39,410 nucleotides of DNA from Oerskovia douganii (GCF_015142735.1 NZ_JACSPN010000011.1:82262-121671); one strand, 5' to 3'; counted from the stretch's first letter, positions 15,989 to 25,100 are shown. Numbers and translations are program-made. The notes: a model not told the origin generated them from the sequence alone.

Positions 15989-17137
15989 GTGACTGCTGCG
16001 CCTCCCGATCTCGCCGGGACCCCGTCCGACCCGTCCTCCCGCCCTGCCGCCGCGCCAGGGGCCGGGAGCCGACCGGCGACCGGTGCCGCGCCGCAGGTGC
16101 GCGCGCTCGCCGACATCCGCCCCGTGGTTCCGCCCACGCGCCTGCTCGCGGACCTGGTGCCGCCGCGCCACTTCTCCGACGCCCGCTTCGCGACCTACCG
16201 CGCCAACCCCGCCTTCCCGAGCCAGGCGCGCGTCGTGGCCCGGCTCGAGGAGGTCGCCGCGCAGCTCGCGCCGGGCAAGGCGCGCCGAGGGCTGTTCGCC
16301 AGGCGCAAGGCGGCCCCCGCGATCTACATGGACGGCGGGTTCGGCGTCGGCAAGACGCACCTGCTGACCTCGCTGGCCCACGTCGTCGGCCCCGACGCCG
16401 CCTACGGGACCTTCGTCGAGTACACCAACCTCGTGGGGGCCCTGGGCTTCCAGGCCACGGTCGACGCCCTCGCGACCAAGCGCCTGGTCTGCATCGACGA
16501 GTTCGAGCTCGACGACCCGGGCGACACGGTCCTCACGTCGCGCCTCCTGCGCGAGCTCGCCGACCGTGACGTCGCGCTCGCCGCGACGTCCAACACGCTG
16601 CCCGGCTCGCTCGGCGAGGGGCGCTTCGCGGCCGAGGACTTCCTCCGGGAGATCCAGGCCATGGCCGCGCGCTTCGAGGTCATGCGGGTCGACGGCGAGG
16701 ACTACCGCCACCGTGCGGTCGTGACCGAGACCCGGCCGCTGCCCGCCGACGTCGTCGCTCGCGTGGCCGCGGAGCGCCCCGGGGCCACGCTCGACCCGCT
16801 CGACGACGTGCTCGACCACCTCCGGCACGTGCACCCCAGCAAGTACGGCGCGATGCTCGACGACGTCACGCTCGTCGCGCTCACGGGCGTGCACCCCGTG
16901 ACCGAGCAGTCCGCCGCGCTGCGCCTCGTCGTGCTCGTGGACCGCCTGTACGACCGCGACGTGCCCGTCCTCCTCGCCGACAGCCCCGCGCTCGACGGCG
17001 CGGCCGGCGCGACCGCCGCGCTGTTCACCGAGGACATGCTGCGCGGCGGCTACCGCAAGAAGTACTTCCGGGCGCTGTCCCGCCTGGGCTCGCTCGCCGA
17101 GGACGGTCGCGCCCTCACGGGTGGCCCGGCGGTCTGA
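15989..17137 (+). CDS. zapE: ZapE/AFG1-family AAA+ ATPase
   Basis: A 382-residue P-loop ATPase of the ZapE (AFG1-like) family, implicated in cell-division control in proteobacteria. Walker A is GGFGVGKTHLL (about 114-124), Walker B is LVCIDEFEL near 168, and TSNTLPGSLGEGRF forms the sensor-1 region. FEVMRVDGEDYRHR and the closing GGYRKKYFRALSRL are family-typical. An Ala/Pro-rich disordered stretch occupies the first 35 residues. The GTG start is supported by the -10 element 8 nt upstream. Function in actinobacteria is less certain than the family assignment. Confidence 0.88.
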   Translation: MTAAPPDLAGTPSDPSSRPAAAPGAGSRPATGAAPQVRALADIRPVVPPTRLLADLVPPRHFSDARFATYRANPAFPSQARVVARLEEVAAQLAPGKARRGLFARRKAAPAIYMDGGFGVGKTHLLTSLAHVVGPDAAYGTFVEYTNLVGALGFQATVDALATKRLVCIDEFELDDPGDTVLTSRLLRELADRDVALAATSNTLPGSLGEGRFAAEDFLREIQAMAARFEVMRVDGEDYRHRAVVTETRPLPADVVARVAAERPGATLDPLDDVLDHLRHVHPSKYGAMLDDVTLVALTGVHPVTEQSAALRLVVLVDRLYDRDVPVLLADSPALDGAAGATAALFTEDMLRGGYRKKYFRALSRLGSLAEDGRALTGGPAV

Positions 17138-17155
17138 GCCAGGGCCGGTCGGCCG

Positions 17156-17188
17156 TCGGGGCGCGGCCGTCGCGGCGCGACGCCCCGA
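17156..17188. terminator. Weak hairpin between convergent zapE and the TreZ-like gene
   Basis: An 8-bp GC stem (17156-17163 with 17181-17188) in the 113-nt gap between two converging genes. It is the only clear fold in that gap. Confidence 0.35.
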
Positions 17189-17250
17189 GGTGGGCGCGCT
17201 GCTGCCCCGCGGGCCCGGGAGAGGGCGTCGGCCTCGCGGCCTGCGGCGGG

Positions 17251-18984
17251 TCAGCGTGAGGTGAGGACGACGGCCGACCGGGCGCCCACCCGCACCGACG
17301 AGCCGCTCGGCGCGGCGCCCGCCTGCGCCGGGCCCGCGGTACGGTCGGCGCCCGGACCGTCGTCGGTGCCCGGCCCCTCACCGAGGGGTGGCCACTGCGC
17401 GCTCACGTGCCATGCCCGGCGCGAGGCGGGCAGCAGCGTGGTCCGGGGCTCCGACCCGATGTTGACGGCCGTCACGAGCCTGCCGCGCTGCACCAGGACG
17501 ACCCCGCTCGGGCCCCGGTGCACGATCCGCGGCGTCTCCGGCGGGACCGAGCGGCGCAGCGCCAGCAGCGTGCGCCACCAGGTGTGCAGGCGCTCCGGCA
17601 CCGGCAGGGTCAGGCGCGGGACGAAGGCCGAGGCGAGGACCAGGGCGGCGGCGAGGGCTCGGGTGTCGTCGTCCGCGTCTGCGTCCGCGCCCGCGCCCGC
17701 GCCCGTGCCGGTGCCGGTGCCCCGGCCCGTCGCGGTGCCCGTCGACCCGCCGGCGGTGGCCCGGGGCGAGAGACCGACGACGATGCGCCCGGCGTCCGGG
17801 ACGGTCAGGAGCCTGCTCAGGGAGCCGAACCACGTGGGGTCGGTCGCCCGGGAGGGCGCCAGCAGGTCGTGCAGGGCGTCCTCGACCTCGCGGACCCACA
17901 CCTGGCTCAGTCCGCGACCGCCCTGCTCGGTGGGGACGAGGAGGCGCGGGTCGGTCGTGTCGCACTCGCCCACGAGGCGGACGGGGCGCCCGTGGGAGAG
18001 CGTCGCGGCGTCCGCAGCGCGTGCGACCTCGACCAGCACGTGCACGGGGGAGGCGTCGGCGAGGTCCTGGACCCGGGCGATGCGCAGGACGTCGACGTGG
18101 AAGTCGTCGAACCACCGGCGGGCGCTCGAGGCGATCCAGCCGTGGACCTCCCGGCTGCCGGCCCGGTCGAGGTTGATCCGGCGACCGCTCGGCAGCTCGG
18201 CGGGGGGAGGCGAGGGCACGTCGTCCGCGACCGGGGGAGCCGGTGGGTAGGCGCTCAGGGTCGGGCGCAGGGGCGAGCGCTGCGGTGCGAGGTACGGCCC
18301 GAACGCCTGGAGGAACGCGGCTCCGGGGGCTGCGCGGTGGTAGGCCACGCCCAGCGACACCCCGAGCCCGTGGGCGTGCGCCGCGTCGACGAAGCGCTGG
18401 AGAGCACGTGGGCCGCCGAACTCCTCGCACACCGTGTACAGGTGCGGGCACACGACCCCTGCGACGGAACCGATCGTGTGCAGCTCGACGACCGCGACCC
18501 CGAGCTCGGCGAGCTCCTCGAACCGGTGGGTCGCGGCGTCCAACGTGCCCTCGCGGGTGAACGTCGCGACGTCGACCTCGAGCACGGCGCCCTGCGCCGA
18601 GGGGCCGGCCCATGCGTCGTCGGTCCACTCGAACGTCGGGTCGAACGAACGGCTCCAGCCCAGCAGGCCGTACGGCTGGCGCGGGCTGCGCGGGTCCGGC
18701 AGGGGGCGCCCGCCGTCGACGGAGTAGGCGTAGTCGGTGCCGGGCGCCAGGTCGTCGTCGGCGCTCCACCAACCGGGCAGGTCCATCCCGACCAGGCGCA
18801 GGGGGCGCCGTTCGGTCCTGTCGCCCGCGGGGTCCGGGTCGTCGGGGGTCACGCCCGCCACGCGCGGCAGGACGACCTCGAGCGTGCGCGCCTGCGGCGC
18901 CCACACGACGGGGCGGGGGCCCGGCACGGTCAGCGTGGGCGGAGGGTCGGGCGGCTTGGTGACGTTGCGGTAGCGCGCGGTCAT
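17251..18984 (-). CDS. Degenerate GH13 protein related to trehalohydrolase TreZ (probable pseudoenzyme)
   Basis: A 577-residue protein with the layout of maltooligosyl-trehalose trehalohydrolase: an N-terminal domain with [15 protein letters not shown] and [20 protein letters not shown], then a barrel with [34 protein letters not shown] and [11 protein letters not shown]. The GH13 active site is largely gone. Region I, normally DVVYNH, reads GVAYHR. Region II, normally RLDAV, reads RIARV, so the nucleophile Asp is Ala303. Region III keeps Glu340 (GECD). The NHDQ of region IV is absent, and a Gly/Thr/Ala/Asp low-complexity linker (about 412-440) sits just after that position. The frame is intact and the start overlaps the glgX stop (ATGA), so it seems maintained, perhaps as a non-catalytic partner. 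Confidence 0.75.
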   Translation of the reverse strand: MTARYRNVTKPPDPPPTLTVPGPRPVVWAPQARTLEVVLPRVAGVTPDDPDPAGDRTERRPLRLVGMDLPGWWSADDDLAPGTDYAYSVDGGRPLPDPRSPRQPYGLLGWSRSFDPTFEWTDDAWAGPSAQGAVLEVDVATFTREGTLDAATHRFEELAELGVAVVELHTIGSVAGVVCPHLYTVCEEFGGPRALQRFVDAAHAHGLGVSLGVAYHRAAPGAAFLQAFGPYLAPQRSPLRPTLSAYPPAPPVADDVPSPPPAELPSGRRINLDRAGSREVHGWIASSARRWFDDFHVDVLRIARVQDLADASPVHVLVEVARAADAATLSHGRPVRLVGECDTTDPRLLVPTEQGGRGLSQVWVREVEDALHDLLAPSRATDPTWFGSLSRLLTVPDAGRIVVGLSPRATAGGSTGTATGRGTGTGTGAGAGADADADDDTRALAAALVLASAFVPRLTLPVPERLHTWWRTLLALRRSVPPETPRIVHRGPSGVVLVQRGRLVTAVNIGSEPRTTLLPASRRAWHVSAQWPPLGEGPGTDDGPGADRTAGPAQAGAAPSGSSVRVGARSAVVLTSR

Positions 18985-21224
18985 GCGCCGTGCACCTCGA
19001 TCGCCTCCCTGACGAGGAGGAGCGTGGCGAACGGTGCGACCAGGACCTGATCGCGCGCGGCGTGCACGGTCGGTGCGGGGTCGCCCGGGGACTCGGTGCT
19101 CACGAGCGTGCGCCACCGTTCGCCGTACGCGGCATCCGGCAGCGTGAAGTCGAGCGTCCCCTCCGACGCGTTGAGCAGGAGCAGGAACGAGTCGTCGACG
19201 ATGGGCTCGCCGCGCCGGTCGCGCTCGGGCAGGTCGTCGCCCCCCAGGAAGACCATGACGGACCGTGCATGGTGCTGGTCCCAGTCGGTCGTGTCCATGC
19301 GCGTGCCGGAGGTGTCGAACCAGTCGATGTCCGGGATCGAGCCCTCGGGGGTCCCGGCCGGGCCCTGGAAGAAGCGGCGGCGGTGCAGCAGGGGGTGCGC
19401 CCGGCGGATCTCGACCATGCGGCGGGCGAAGGCCAGGAGGTCGCTGCGCTCCTCGTCGAGCCCGTCCTGGCCGCCCCAGTCCATCCAGGTGATCTCGTTG
19501 TCCTGGCAGTAGCCGTTGTTGTTGCCGTGCTGGGTCCGCCCGATCTCGTCCCCGTGGGACAGCATGGGGACGCCCTGGGACAGGAGCAGGGTCGCGAGGA
19601 AGTTGCGCCGTTGACGGGCACGCAGGGTCCGGACCGCGGGGTCGTCCGTCGGGCCCTCGACGCCGCAGTTCCACGACCGGTTGTGGTTCTCTCCGTCGGC
19701 CCCGCCCTCGCCGTTGGCGTCGTTGTGCTTGTGGTCGTAGGACACCAGGTCCGTGAGGGTGAAGCCGTCGTGGGCCGTGACGAAGTTGATCGACGCGATG
19801 GGCTTGCGGCCCGAGTGCTCGTACAGGTCGGACGAGCCGGTCAGGCGGCTCGCGAACTCGGGCAGCATCGCGGGCTCACCGCGCCAGAAGTCGCGCACGG
19901 TGTCACGGTACCGGCCGTTCCACTCGGTCCACAGCGGCGGGAACCCGCCCACCTGGTAGCCGCCGTCGCCCAGGTCCCAGGGCTCGGCGATGAGCTTGAC
20001 CTGGGACACGACCGGGTCCTGCTGGACGATGTCGAAGAAGGCCGAGAGCCGGTCGACCTCGTGGAACTGGCGCGCGAGGGTCGCGGCGAGGTCGAAGCGG
20101 AACCCGTCGACGTGCATCTCGGTGACCCAGTAGCGCAGCGAGTCCATGATGAGCTGCAGCACGTGGGGCGAGCGCATGAGCAGCGAGTTGCCCGTGCCGG
20201 TCGTGTCGAAGTAGTGGGCCTCGTCGCCGTCGACCAGCCGGTAGTAGGCCGCGTTGTCGATCCCGCGGAAGGACAGGGTGGGCCCCAGGTGGTTGCCCTC
20301 CGCCGTGTGGTTGTAGACCACGTCGAGGATCACCTCGATGTCGGCCTCGTGCAGGGCCTTGACCATGGCCTTGAACTCCATGACCTGCTGGCCGCGCGTG
20401 CCGTAGGCGGTGTAGCCGTTGTGGGGCGCGAAGAAGCCGATGGTGTTGTAGCCCCAGTAGTTCGACAGGCCCTTGGCGACCAGGCTCGGGTCGTTGACGA
20501 ACTGGTGCACGGGCATGAGCTCGACCGCGGTGACGCCGAGCGCGGTGAGGTGCTCGATCACGGCGGGGTGCGCCATGCCCGCGTAGGTTCCGCGCAGCTC
20601 CTCGGGCACGTCAGGGTGCCGCATCGTCATGCCGCGCACGTGCGCCTCGTAGATGACGGAGTCGTGGTAGTCGTGCTGGGGCGGGCGGTCGTGGCCCCAG
20701 TCGAAGAACGGGTTGACCACGACCGAGGTCATGGTGTGCCCCGCGGAGTCCTCGGTGTTGGTGGGGGCGGGGCCGGTGTCCACGGCAGCCGTTCCCGGGC
20801 CCGTGCCGTCCGCAGCGCCCGCCGCGTCCGCAGGCTGTGGGGCGGCGCCGTCGGGCACGTCGCCGAATCGGTAGGAGAACAGGGACTCGTCGCCGTCCAC
20901 CTGCCCGTCGAGGGCCTTGGCGTACGGGTCCACGAGGAGCTTCGACGGGTTGCAGCGGTGCCCGGCCGCGGGGTCGTAGGGCCCGTGGACGCGGTAGCCG
21001 TAGCGCGTGCCCGGGCCGACGCCCGGCAGGTAGACGTGCCACACGTGCGCGTCGACGTCCTCGAGGACGACGCGCGTCTCCCGGGGTCGGCCTTCGGCGT
21101 CGGTCTCGTCACCGAGGAGGCAGAGCTCGACCTTCTCGGCGACCTCGGAGAAGAGGGCGAAGTTGGTGCCCGTCCCGTCGAAGGTCGCGCCCAACGGATA
21201 CGGTCGGCCTGGCCAGGTCTGCAT
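18981..21224 (-). CDS. glgX: Glycogen debranching enzyme GlgX
   Basis: A 747-residue GH13 isoamylase-type enzyme that removes short alpha-1,6 branches from phosphorylase-limited glycogen. A CBM48-like N-terminal domain ([18 protein letters not shown]) is followed by the barrel. The nucleophile Asp is in VDGFRFDLA near 376, the acid/base Glu in LIAEPWDLG near 412, and the transition-state Asp in TAHDGFTL near 485. An extra Ala/Gly/Thr/Pro-rich insert of about 40 residues lies at about 125-165, before [11 protein letters not shown]. It overlaps the TreZ-like gene by 4 nt and lies downstream of the SulP gene with a 67-nt gap. A weak CACAGT 6 nt before the ATG could be a leaderless -10. Confidence 0.93.
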   Translation of the reverse strand: MQTWPGRPYPLGATFDGTGTNFALFSEVAEKVELCLLGDETDAEGRPRETRVVLEDVDAHVWHVYLPGVGPGTRYGYRVHGPYDPAAGHRCNPSKLLVDPYAKALDGQVDGDESLFSYRFGDVPDGAAPQPADAAGAADGTGPGTAAVDTGPAPTNTEDSAGHTMTSVVVNPFFDWGHDRPPQHDYHDSVIYEAHVRGMTMRHPDVPEELRGTYAGMAHPAVIEHLTALGVTAVELMPVHQFVNDPSLVAKGLSNYWGYNTIGFFAPHNGYTAYGTRGQQVMEFKAMVKALHEADIEVILDVVYNHTAEGNHLGPTLSFRGIDNAAYYRLVDGDEAHYFDTTGTGNSLLMRSPHVLQLIMDSLRYWVTEMHVDGFRFDLAATLARQFHEVDRLSAFFDIVQQDPVVSQVKLIAEPWDLGDGGYQVGGFPPLWTEWNGRYRDTVRDFWRGEPAMLPEFASRLTGSSDLYEHSGRKPIASINFVTAHDGFTLTDLVSYDHKHNDANGEGGADGENHNRSWNCGVEGPTDDPAVRTLRARQRRNFLATLLLSQGVPMLSHGDEIGRTQHGNNNGYCQDNEITWMDWGGQDGLDEERSDLLAFARRMVEIRRAHPLLHRRRFFQGPAGTPEGSIPDIDWFDTSGTRMDTTDWDQHHARSVMVFLGGDDLPERDRRGEPIVDDSFLLLLNASEGTLDFTLPDAAYGERWRTLVSTESPGDPAPTVHAARDQVLVAPFATLLLVREAIEVHGA

Positions 21225-21291
21225 GGGACGACTGTGTCATCCCGTCGGCGCGTTGTCGCCCACGGCGCGCGCCGTGAGAACGTGCCGGGTC

Positions 21292-22929
21292 TCACTCTCC
21301 GGCGCGGGGCCCTGCTGGAGCGGGCGGGACGTCCCGGCCCGACGGCGGCTCGTCCGACGGGCGCGTCGGCGGGGGAGCGTCGGTGGTGCCGGCCCCGGGG
21401 CGCGGGCCGACGGCGTCCTCGAGCGTCGGGACGACCCGCCCCTGCTGCTCGACCTCTCGGAACCAGTCCGAGCTGCGCAGGCGCTCGACGAGCGTCGGGG
21501 GGATCTCGGTGAGCATCAGACGGCAGCCGTTCGCCGCGAGCTCGTCGTCGAACCCCTCGAGCTCGTCCACGACGGTCGAGGACACCCAGTCCATGGCGCT
21601 CATCTCGAGCACGAGCGTCCGGGCCCGTGCGGCCTGGGTGAGCCGCAGGGCCCGTTCGAGCGTGGGGCGGACGTTGGCCGTGTAGAGCATCGAGCGCAGG
21701 CGCAGGACGAGCGGTCGGTCGGGGTGCTCGGGGCTGCCCGCTGCTCCCGCGACGGACGACGCCGCCGGCACCGGGTCGCCCGTCGGCACGTCGAGCGCGA
21801 CGTCCCATCCGTCGGGTCCGTGCTGCAGCTCCTCGACCTGCGGGCGGTCGAGGTCGCGCAGCACGATGAACAGGGTCATGAGCACGCCTGCGGCGACCCC
21901 CGCGAGCAGCCCGGAGAGGAGCCCGACGAGCGTGGTCGCGACGGCGATCCACAGCTCGGAGATGTCGAACCGCGTCAGGGCACGGAACTCGCGGACGTCC
22001 ACGAGACCGAGCGTGGCCACGAGCACCACGGCACCGAGGGTCGCCTCGGGCATGTGGTCCAGGACCGGGGCGAGGAACATCGCCACCAGGACCGCGAGCG
22101 CTGCGGTGACGACGCTGACGACCTGGCTGCGGGCCCCGGCGCGCTGGGCGACGGCGGACTGGCTGAAGCCGCCGGCACCGGGGATGACCGCCGTGAAGCC
22201 CCCCACGAGACTCGCCGCACCGACCGCGAGGAGCTCCTGGTCGGGGTCGATGCGGGGGTCCTTGCGGTTGCGGACCTCGCGTGCGACCGCGATGGACTCG
22301 AGGAACGCCATGATCGCGATGGCCGCCGCGGCGGGCAGCAGGTGCGGCACGTCGCCCAGGCGGGGCAGCACGACCGAGGGCAGGCCCGCCGGGATGGGCG
22401 AGACAAGGGACACACCGCGTTCGGTGATGCCGCCGAACGCGGAGGCGAGGATCCCGCCGGCCACCACGATCAGGGGCGCGGGCAGGCGGGGCCACGCCCG
22501 GTTGAGGCCCACGAGGACGGCCAGCGAGACGAGCGAGAGGACCACGGTCGTGCCGTCGACGTCCGAGAGCGCCCGAGCCGCCGCACGGAGCTCGGGCACG
22601 AAGCCGTGCCCGTGGAGCGTCTCTTGCGCGCCGAGCAGCTTGGGGACCTGTCCCACGGCGACGGTCAGACCGACGCTCGCCTTGATGCCCGTGAGCGTCG
22701 CGTGGCTGATGTTCTCGACGAGCGAGCCGAGGCGCAGGAGCCTGGCGGCGACCAGGATCACGCCGACCAGCACGGTCAGGGTCGCCAGGGCGCGGATCCT
22801 CGCGTCGGAGTCACCGGCTCCGTCGATCGTGGAGAGGCCGACGAGCGAGGTCGCCACGGGGGCCAGGGGTGCGCGCCGCCCTTCGCCGTCAGGACCGAGA
22901 AGCGAGGAAACCGCTAAATAGTGTGCCAA
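21292..22929 (-). CDS. SulP-family anion permease lacking its N-terminal helices (possible pseudogene)
   Basis: A 545-codon frame encoding most of a SulP (SLC26-type) anion transporter plus a C-terminal STAS domain (about 415-510, with LVLEMSAMDWVSSTVVDELEGF). Transport landmarks include ASVGLTVAVGQVPKLLG, AFLESIAVAREVRNRKD and GFTAVIPGAGGFSQSAVAQRAG. The protein starts abruptly near what should be transmembrane helix 3 (APLAPVATSLVGLSTI). Helices 1 and 2, about 60-90 residues, are absent, and a stop closes the frame 5 codons upstream. The first 19 codons use TTA, TAT, GTT and CTT, unlike the rest, and the only start is a TTG. Without helix 1 transport is unlikely. It may be a deletion pseudogene or an assembly error. 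Confidence 0.7.
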   Translation of the reverse strand: MAHYLAVSSLLGPDGEGRRAPLAPVATSLVGLSTIDGAGDSDARIRALATLTVLVGVILVAARLLRLGSLVENISHATLTGIKASVGLTVAVGQVPKLLGAQETLHGHGFVPELRAAARALSDVDGTTVVLSLVSLAVLVGLNRAWPRLPAPLIVVAGGILASAFGGITERGVSLVSPIPAGLPSVVLPRLGDVPHLLPAAAAIAIMAFLESIAVAREVRNRKDPRIDPDQELLAVGAASLVGGFTAVIPGAGGFSQSAVAQRAGARSQVVSVVTAALAVLVAMFLAPVLDHMPEATLGAVVLVATLGLVDVREFRALTRFDISELWIAVATTLVGLLSGLLAGVAAGVLMTLFIVLRDLDRPQVEELQHGPDGWDVALDVPTGDPVPAASSVAGAAGSPEHPDRPLVLRLRSMLYTANVRPTLERALRLTQAARARTLVLEMSAMDWVSSTVVDELEGFDDELAANGCRLMLTEIPPTLVERLRSSDWFREVEQQGRVVPTLEDAVGPRPGAGTTDAPPPTRPSDEPPSGRDVPPAPAGPRAGE

Positions 22930-23040
22930 GCGCCCGCGAGGTCACCACCACCGTCACGGATCAGGGCGGCACCCCTGCCCCGACGAGGTGGAGGAGGGGC
23001 TTCGGCGGCGCGGAGTCGTGCGACGCCGCGTCGAACCTGC

Positions 23041-23046
23041 TAGACC
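23041..23046 (+). promoter_or_regulatory. -10-like element TAGACC for the 77-residue gene
   Basis: TAGACC is followed by GGTGGT and ATG at 23053. It has the leaderless spacing seen elsewhere but ends in C instead of the conserved T, so it is weaker. Confidence 0.35.
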
Positions 23047-23052
23047 GGTGGT

Positions 23053-23286
23053 ATGAGCAGCACGAGCGAGCACCGTACGTCCGAGGCGGTCGACCTGAAC
23101 GAGAGCGACGTCTCGTCGGCGCGCATCTCTCCGCGCGCCCGCATCAGGCTCGAGGACGAGGCGGACGCCGACGTCCGAGAGGGCGGAGACGCGTCCAAGG
23201 CGCCCCACTCGCTCTCGGAGGTCGAACGTCAGCCGGCCTCCGGCACGTCGAGCGGGCGGTCCTGGGACGACCCCGACGAGCTCTGA
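23053..23286 (+). CDS. Small acidic hypothetical protein
   Basis: A 77-residue, highly charged protein rich in Ser, Glu and Asp, with no predicted membrane segment, Cys or recognisable domain. It is probably disordered. The start is the ATG 6 nt after a TAGACC -10-like element. It is divergent from the truncated SulP gene and convergent with the next small gene. No function can be given. Its codons are G/C-ending, as in its neighbours, which supports real coding. Confidence 0.5.
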   Translation: MSSTSEHRTSEAVDLNESDVSSARISPRARIRLEDEADADVREGGDASKAPHSLSEVERQPASGTSSGRSWDDPDEL

Positions 23287-23342
23287 CGGCCGGCGCGCGC
23301 GGCCGGACGCCGGGCCGACCCGTGGTGCGCCGGGGGGACCCG

Positions 23343-23645
23343 TCAGTCCACGGTCGGCAAGCGGTCGCGGTCCACGGCGACGAGCCGGGGCATACCGGCG
23401 GGAGCGACCTTGGACAGCGCGACGTAACGGGCCTCGGCCCGGTGGAGCCGGATGTGCTCGTCGAGCGACCAGTCCGGCCCGTTCGTGAGCTGCATGCCGC
23501 ACGAGCAGTCGATCGTGACCCAGCCCTCCGCCGTGCGGGTGACCTGCCCGATGGTCACGTGCGACGTGCGCGCCTCGGCCTTGGCACGGCGCATCGAGGC
23601 GCTGACGGGTTCTGCGGTGACGGGCTGGTTGACGCGGGAGTCCAC
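23343..23645 (-). CDS. Small hypothetical protein with a CxCG motif
   Basis: A 100-residue protein. The central TIDCSCGMQLTNGPDW contains a CxC pair, and DEHIRLHRAEAR follows 10 residues later, so a small metal site (Cys, Cys, His, His) is conceivable; I do not recognise the family. GTG at 23645 is the start because TAGGCT ends 6 nt upstream. It is convergent with the 77-residue gene. Confidence 0.6.
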   Translation of the reverse strand: MDSRVNQPVTAEPVSASMRRAKAEARTSHVTIGQVTRTAEGWVTIDCSCGMQLTNGPDWSLDEHIRLHRAEARYVALSKVAPAGMPRLVAVDRDRLPTVD

Positions 23646-23651
23646 CCGACG

Positions 23652-23657
23652 AGCCTA
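23652..23657 (-). promoter_or_regulatory. -10 element TAGGCT, leaderless-type, for the CxCG gene
   Basis: TAGGCT on the minus strand is followed by CGTCGG and the GTG at 23645, with no Shine-Dalgarno. Confidence 0.55.
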
Positions 23658-23682
23658 GACGCTGCCCGAGGCGCCCACGGAA

Positions 23683-24006
23683 TCAGTTCTCGTGGACCAG
23701 CCCGAGCGCGTGCGCCCGTTCGTGCTCCGCTTCCGCGGCCTCGCGAGCGGCGATCCGGGCCCGGACCTCGGCCCGGCGCAGGGGAGGGACCGTGCTCGGC
23801 GGCTGCCGGCGCTCCGGAAGGTCCGCGAGGAGCCGCGTGACGGTCGCGGCGACCTCGGCGACGGCCGCGTCGACCGGGCCGCGCGTCGAGGCGCTGACCG
23901 ACTGGATGCCCGCGACCTTGCGGACGAACTGGAGGGCGGCCGCCTGGATCTCCTCGTCGGTCGCCGGGGGCTCGAGCCCGCGCAGGGCGGTGATGTTTCT
24001 GCACAT
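23683..24006 (-). CDS. DUF2277 family protein
   Basis: A 107-residue protein of the DUF2277 family, recognised by its N-terminus MCRNITALRGLEPPATDEEI and AALQFVRKVAG. The rest is helical, with a charged C-terminal helix (AEVRARIAAREAAEAEHERA). Members are widespread small bacterial proteins of unknown function. The ATG at 24006 follows a TAGCGT -10 element by 7 nt. The Cys at position 2 is conserved in the family. Confidence 0.8.
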   Translation of the reverse strand: MCRNITALRGLEPPATDEEIQAAALQFVRKVAGIQSVSASTRGPVDAAVAEVAATVTRLLADLPERRQPPSTVPPLRRAEVRARIAAREAAEAEHERAHALGLVHEN

Positions 24007-24013
24007 GCTCCCG

Positions 24014-24019
24014 ACGCTA
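24014..24019 (-). promoter_or_regulatory. -10 element TAGCGT, leaderless-type, for DUF2277
   Basis: TAGCGT on the minus strand is followed by CGGGAGC and the ATG at 24006. A GGGAG lies within the gap but too close to the ATG for normal use. Confidence 0.5.
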
Positions 24020-24065
24020 CGGGGCACCCGCCGCACCTTCAAGGGACGGCGAGCGGCGCCGTCGG

Positions 24066-24106
24066 GCCGTCTGCCGGGCCCTCGCCGCACGGACCCGGCA
24101 GACGGC
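24066..24106 (-). terminator. Hairpin terminator of the 326-residue unknown gene
   Basis: A 13-bp perfect stem (24066-24078 with 24094-24106) begins 13 nt after the stop of the upstream minus-strand gene. It separates that gene from DUF2277. Confidence 0.6.
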
Positions 24107-24119
24107 GTGCGCCGGTGCG

Positions 24120-25100
24120 TTACGCCAGGCGCGTCGCGACGAACGCCTCGATCGTCTCGCGCTCCGTCTCGACCGCGAAGGGGTCCGGGACGAACGGGGT
24201 CCCGTCGAAGTAGCGCGGAGGGCTTCCGTCGCCGTCGGGGCTGCCGTGGCAGGCGTCGATCGACCGCCGCCACTTCTCGGCGTGCTCGCGCCACTCTTCG
24301 CGGTCCACGAGGGCCGGCTCGGTGAACCACACGTTCCACGTCAGCACGTTCCCCGGGGCAAGCAGGTTCCCCGACGACAGGTTGAACGCGTCCATGACGA
24401 GCCCGTTGAACTCGTCGACGAGCCAGTCGCCCGTCGCGCGGATCGGGGAGATCTGCGCCTCGAGGTTCGCGACGGCCCACGCCTCGTCGCCGTGCTGGGC
24501 GAAGGCCGGGATCGGGAACGAGGTGGTCTGCCCCGAGCGCCCCGGCAGGACGTCCGTCTCCTCGCCCTGCCGATGGATGGGGACCCTGATCGCATGCACC
24601 TTGTCGTGCGGGAACGGGCGGCCGGACTGCGCGAACGCGTCCCAGACCGCCTTGACGAGCGGGTTCTGCGTCGCGCTCGGGCTGAACCACACCTTGCCCT
24701 CGACGGTGATGTCGGCCGCGACCTCCCGGCTCGGCTCGTCGACCCACCCCCGCTGCCCCGTCACGGACACCTCGATGTTCAGCGTCCCCAACGACGGAGA
24801 GCACGTCCCCTGCTGCGGGCAGATGACCGAGTACACCCGGCCCCGGTCCGTGTACCCGACGCGAGAGATGTCCGGCGCGAACATCGAGTACGCGCGGGAC
24901 GACGGCGTCCCCGGCACCGTCTCCCAGCTGAACTCCGGCCAGAGCACGGCCTGCTGGCGGTCCAGGAGGTCGATGTTCGCCATGTTCTCCAGCAGCGGCA
25001 ACGACGACAGGTCCGGGTCCGGGTAGGCGAAGGCCGGGTCCGACGTCGAGAACCCTCCGACCCAGCCAGGCGGGACGGGCACGTTCTGGTCAGCTGTCAC
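24120..25100 (-). CDS. Hypothetical protein of unknown family
   Basis: A 326-residue protein that I do not recognise. It has no signal peptide or membrane segment. It is rich in aromatic residues and beta-prone stretches (TLNIEVSVTGQRGWV, VAADITVEGKVWFSP, HAIRVPIHRQGEE) with a helical middle (DWLVDEFNGLVMDAFNLS) and a charged C-terminus (EEWREHAEKWRRSIDACHG). Cys residues occur as ICPQQGTC and DACHG. The GTG at 25100 was chosen because GAGGAG lies 9 nt upstream, while the longer frame reads through the leader. It has its own terminator and lies between DUF2277 and a tRNA cluster, a common place for acquired genes, but its base composition does not stand out. Confidence 0.7.
   Translation of the reverse strand: MTADQNVPVPPGWVGGFSTSDPAFAYPDPDLSSLPLLENMANIDLLDRQQAVLWPEFSWETVPGTPSSRAYSMFAPDISRVGYTDRGRVYSVICPQQGTCSPSLGTLNIEVSVTGQRGWVDEPSREVAADITVEGKVWFSPSATQNPLVKAVWDAFAQSGRPFPHDKVHAIRVPIHRQGEETDVLPGRSGQTTSFPIPAFAQHGDEAWAVANLEAQISPIRATGDWLVDEFNGLVMDAFNLSSGNLLAPGNVLTWNVWFTEPALVDREEWREHAEKWRRSIDACHGSPDGDGSPPRYFDGTPFVPDPFAVETERETIEAFVATRLA

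Noticed and set aside
17138..17250. Possible small gene between zapE and the TreZ-like gene
   Set aside because: Frames here are short and GC-shadow-like with no ribosome binding site. The gap is better read as a terminator region.
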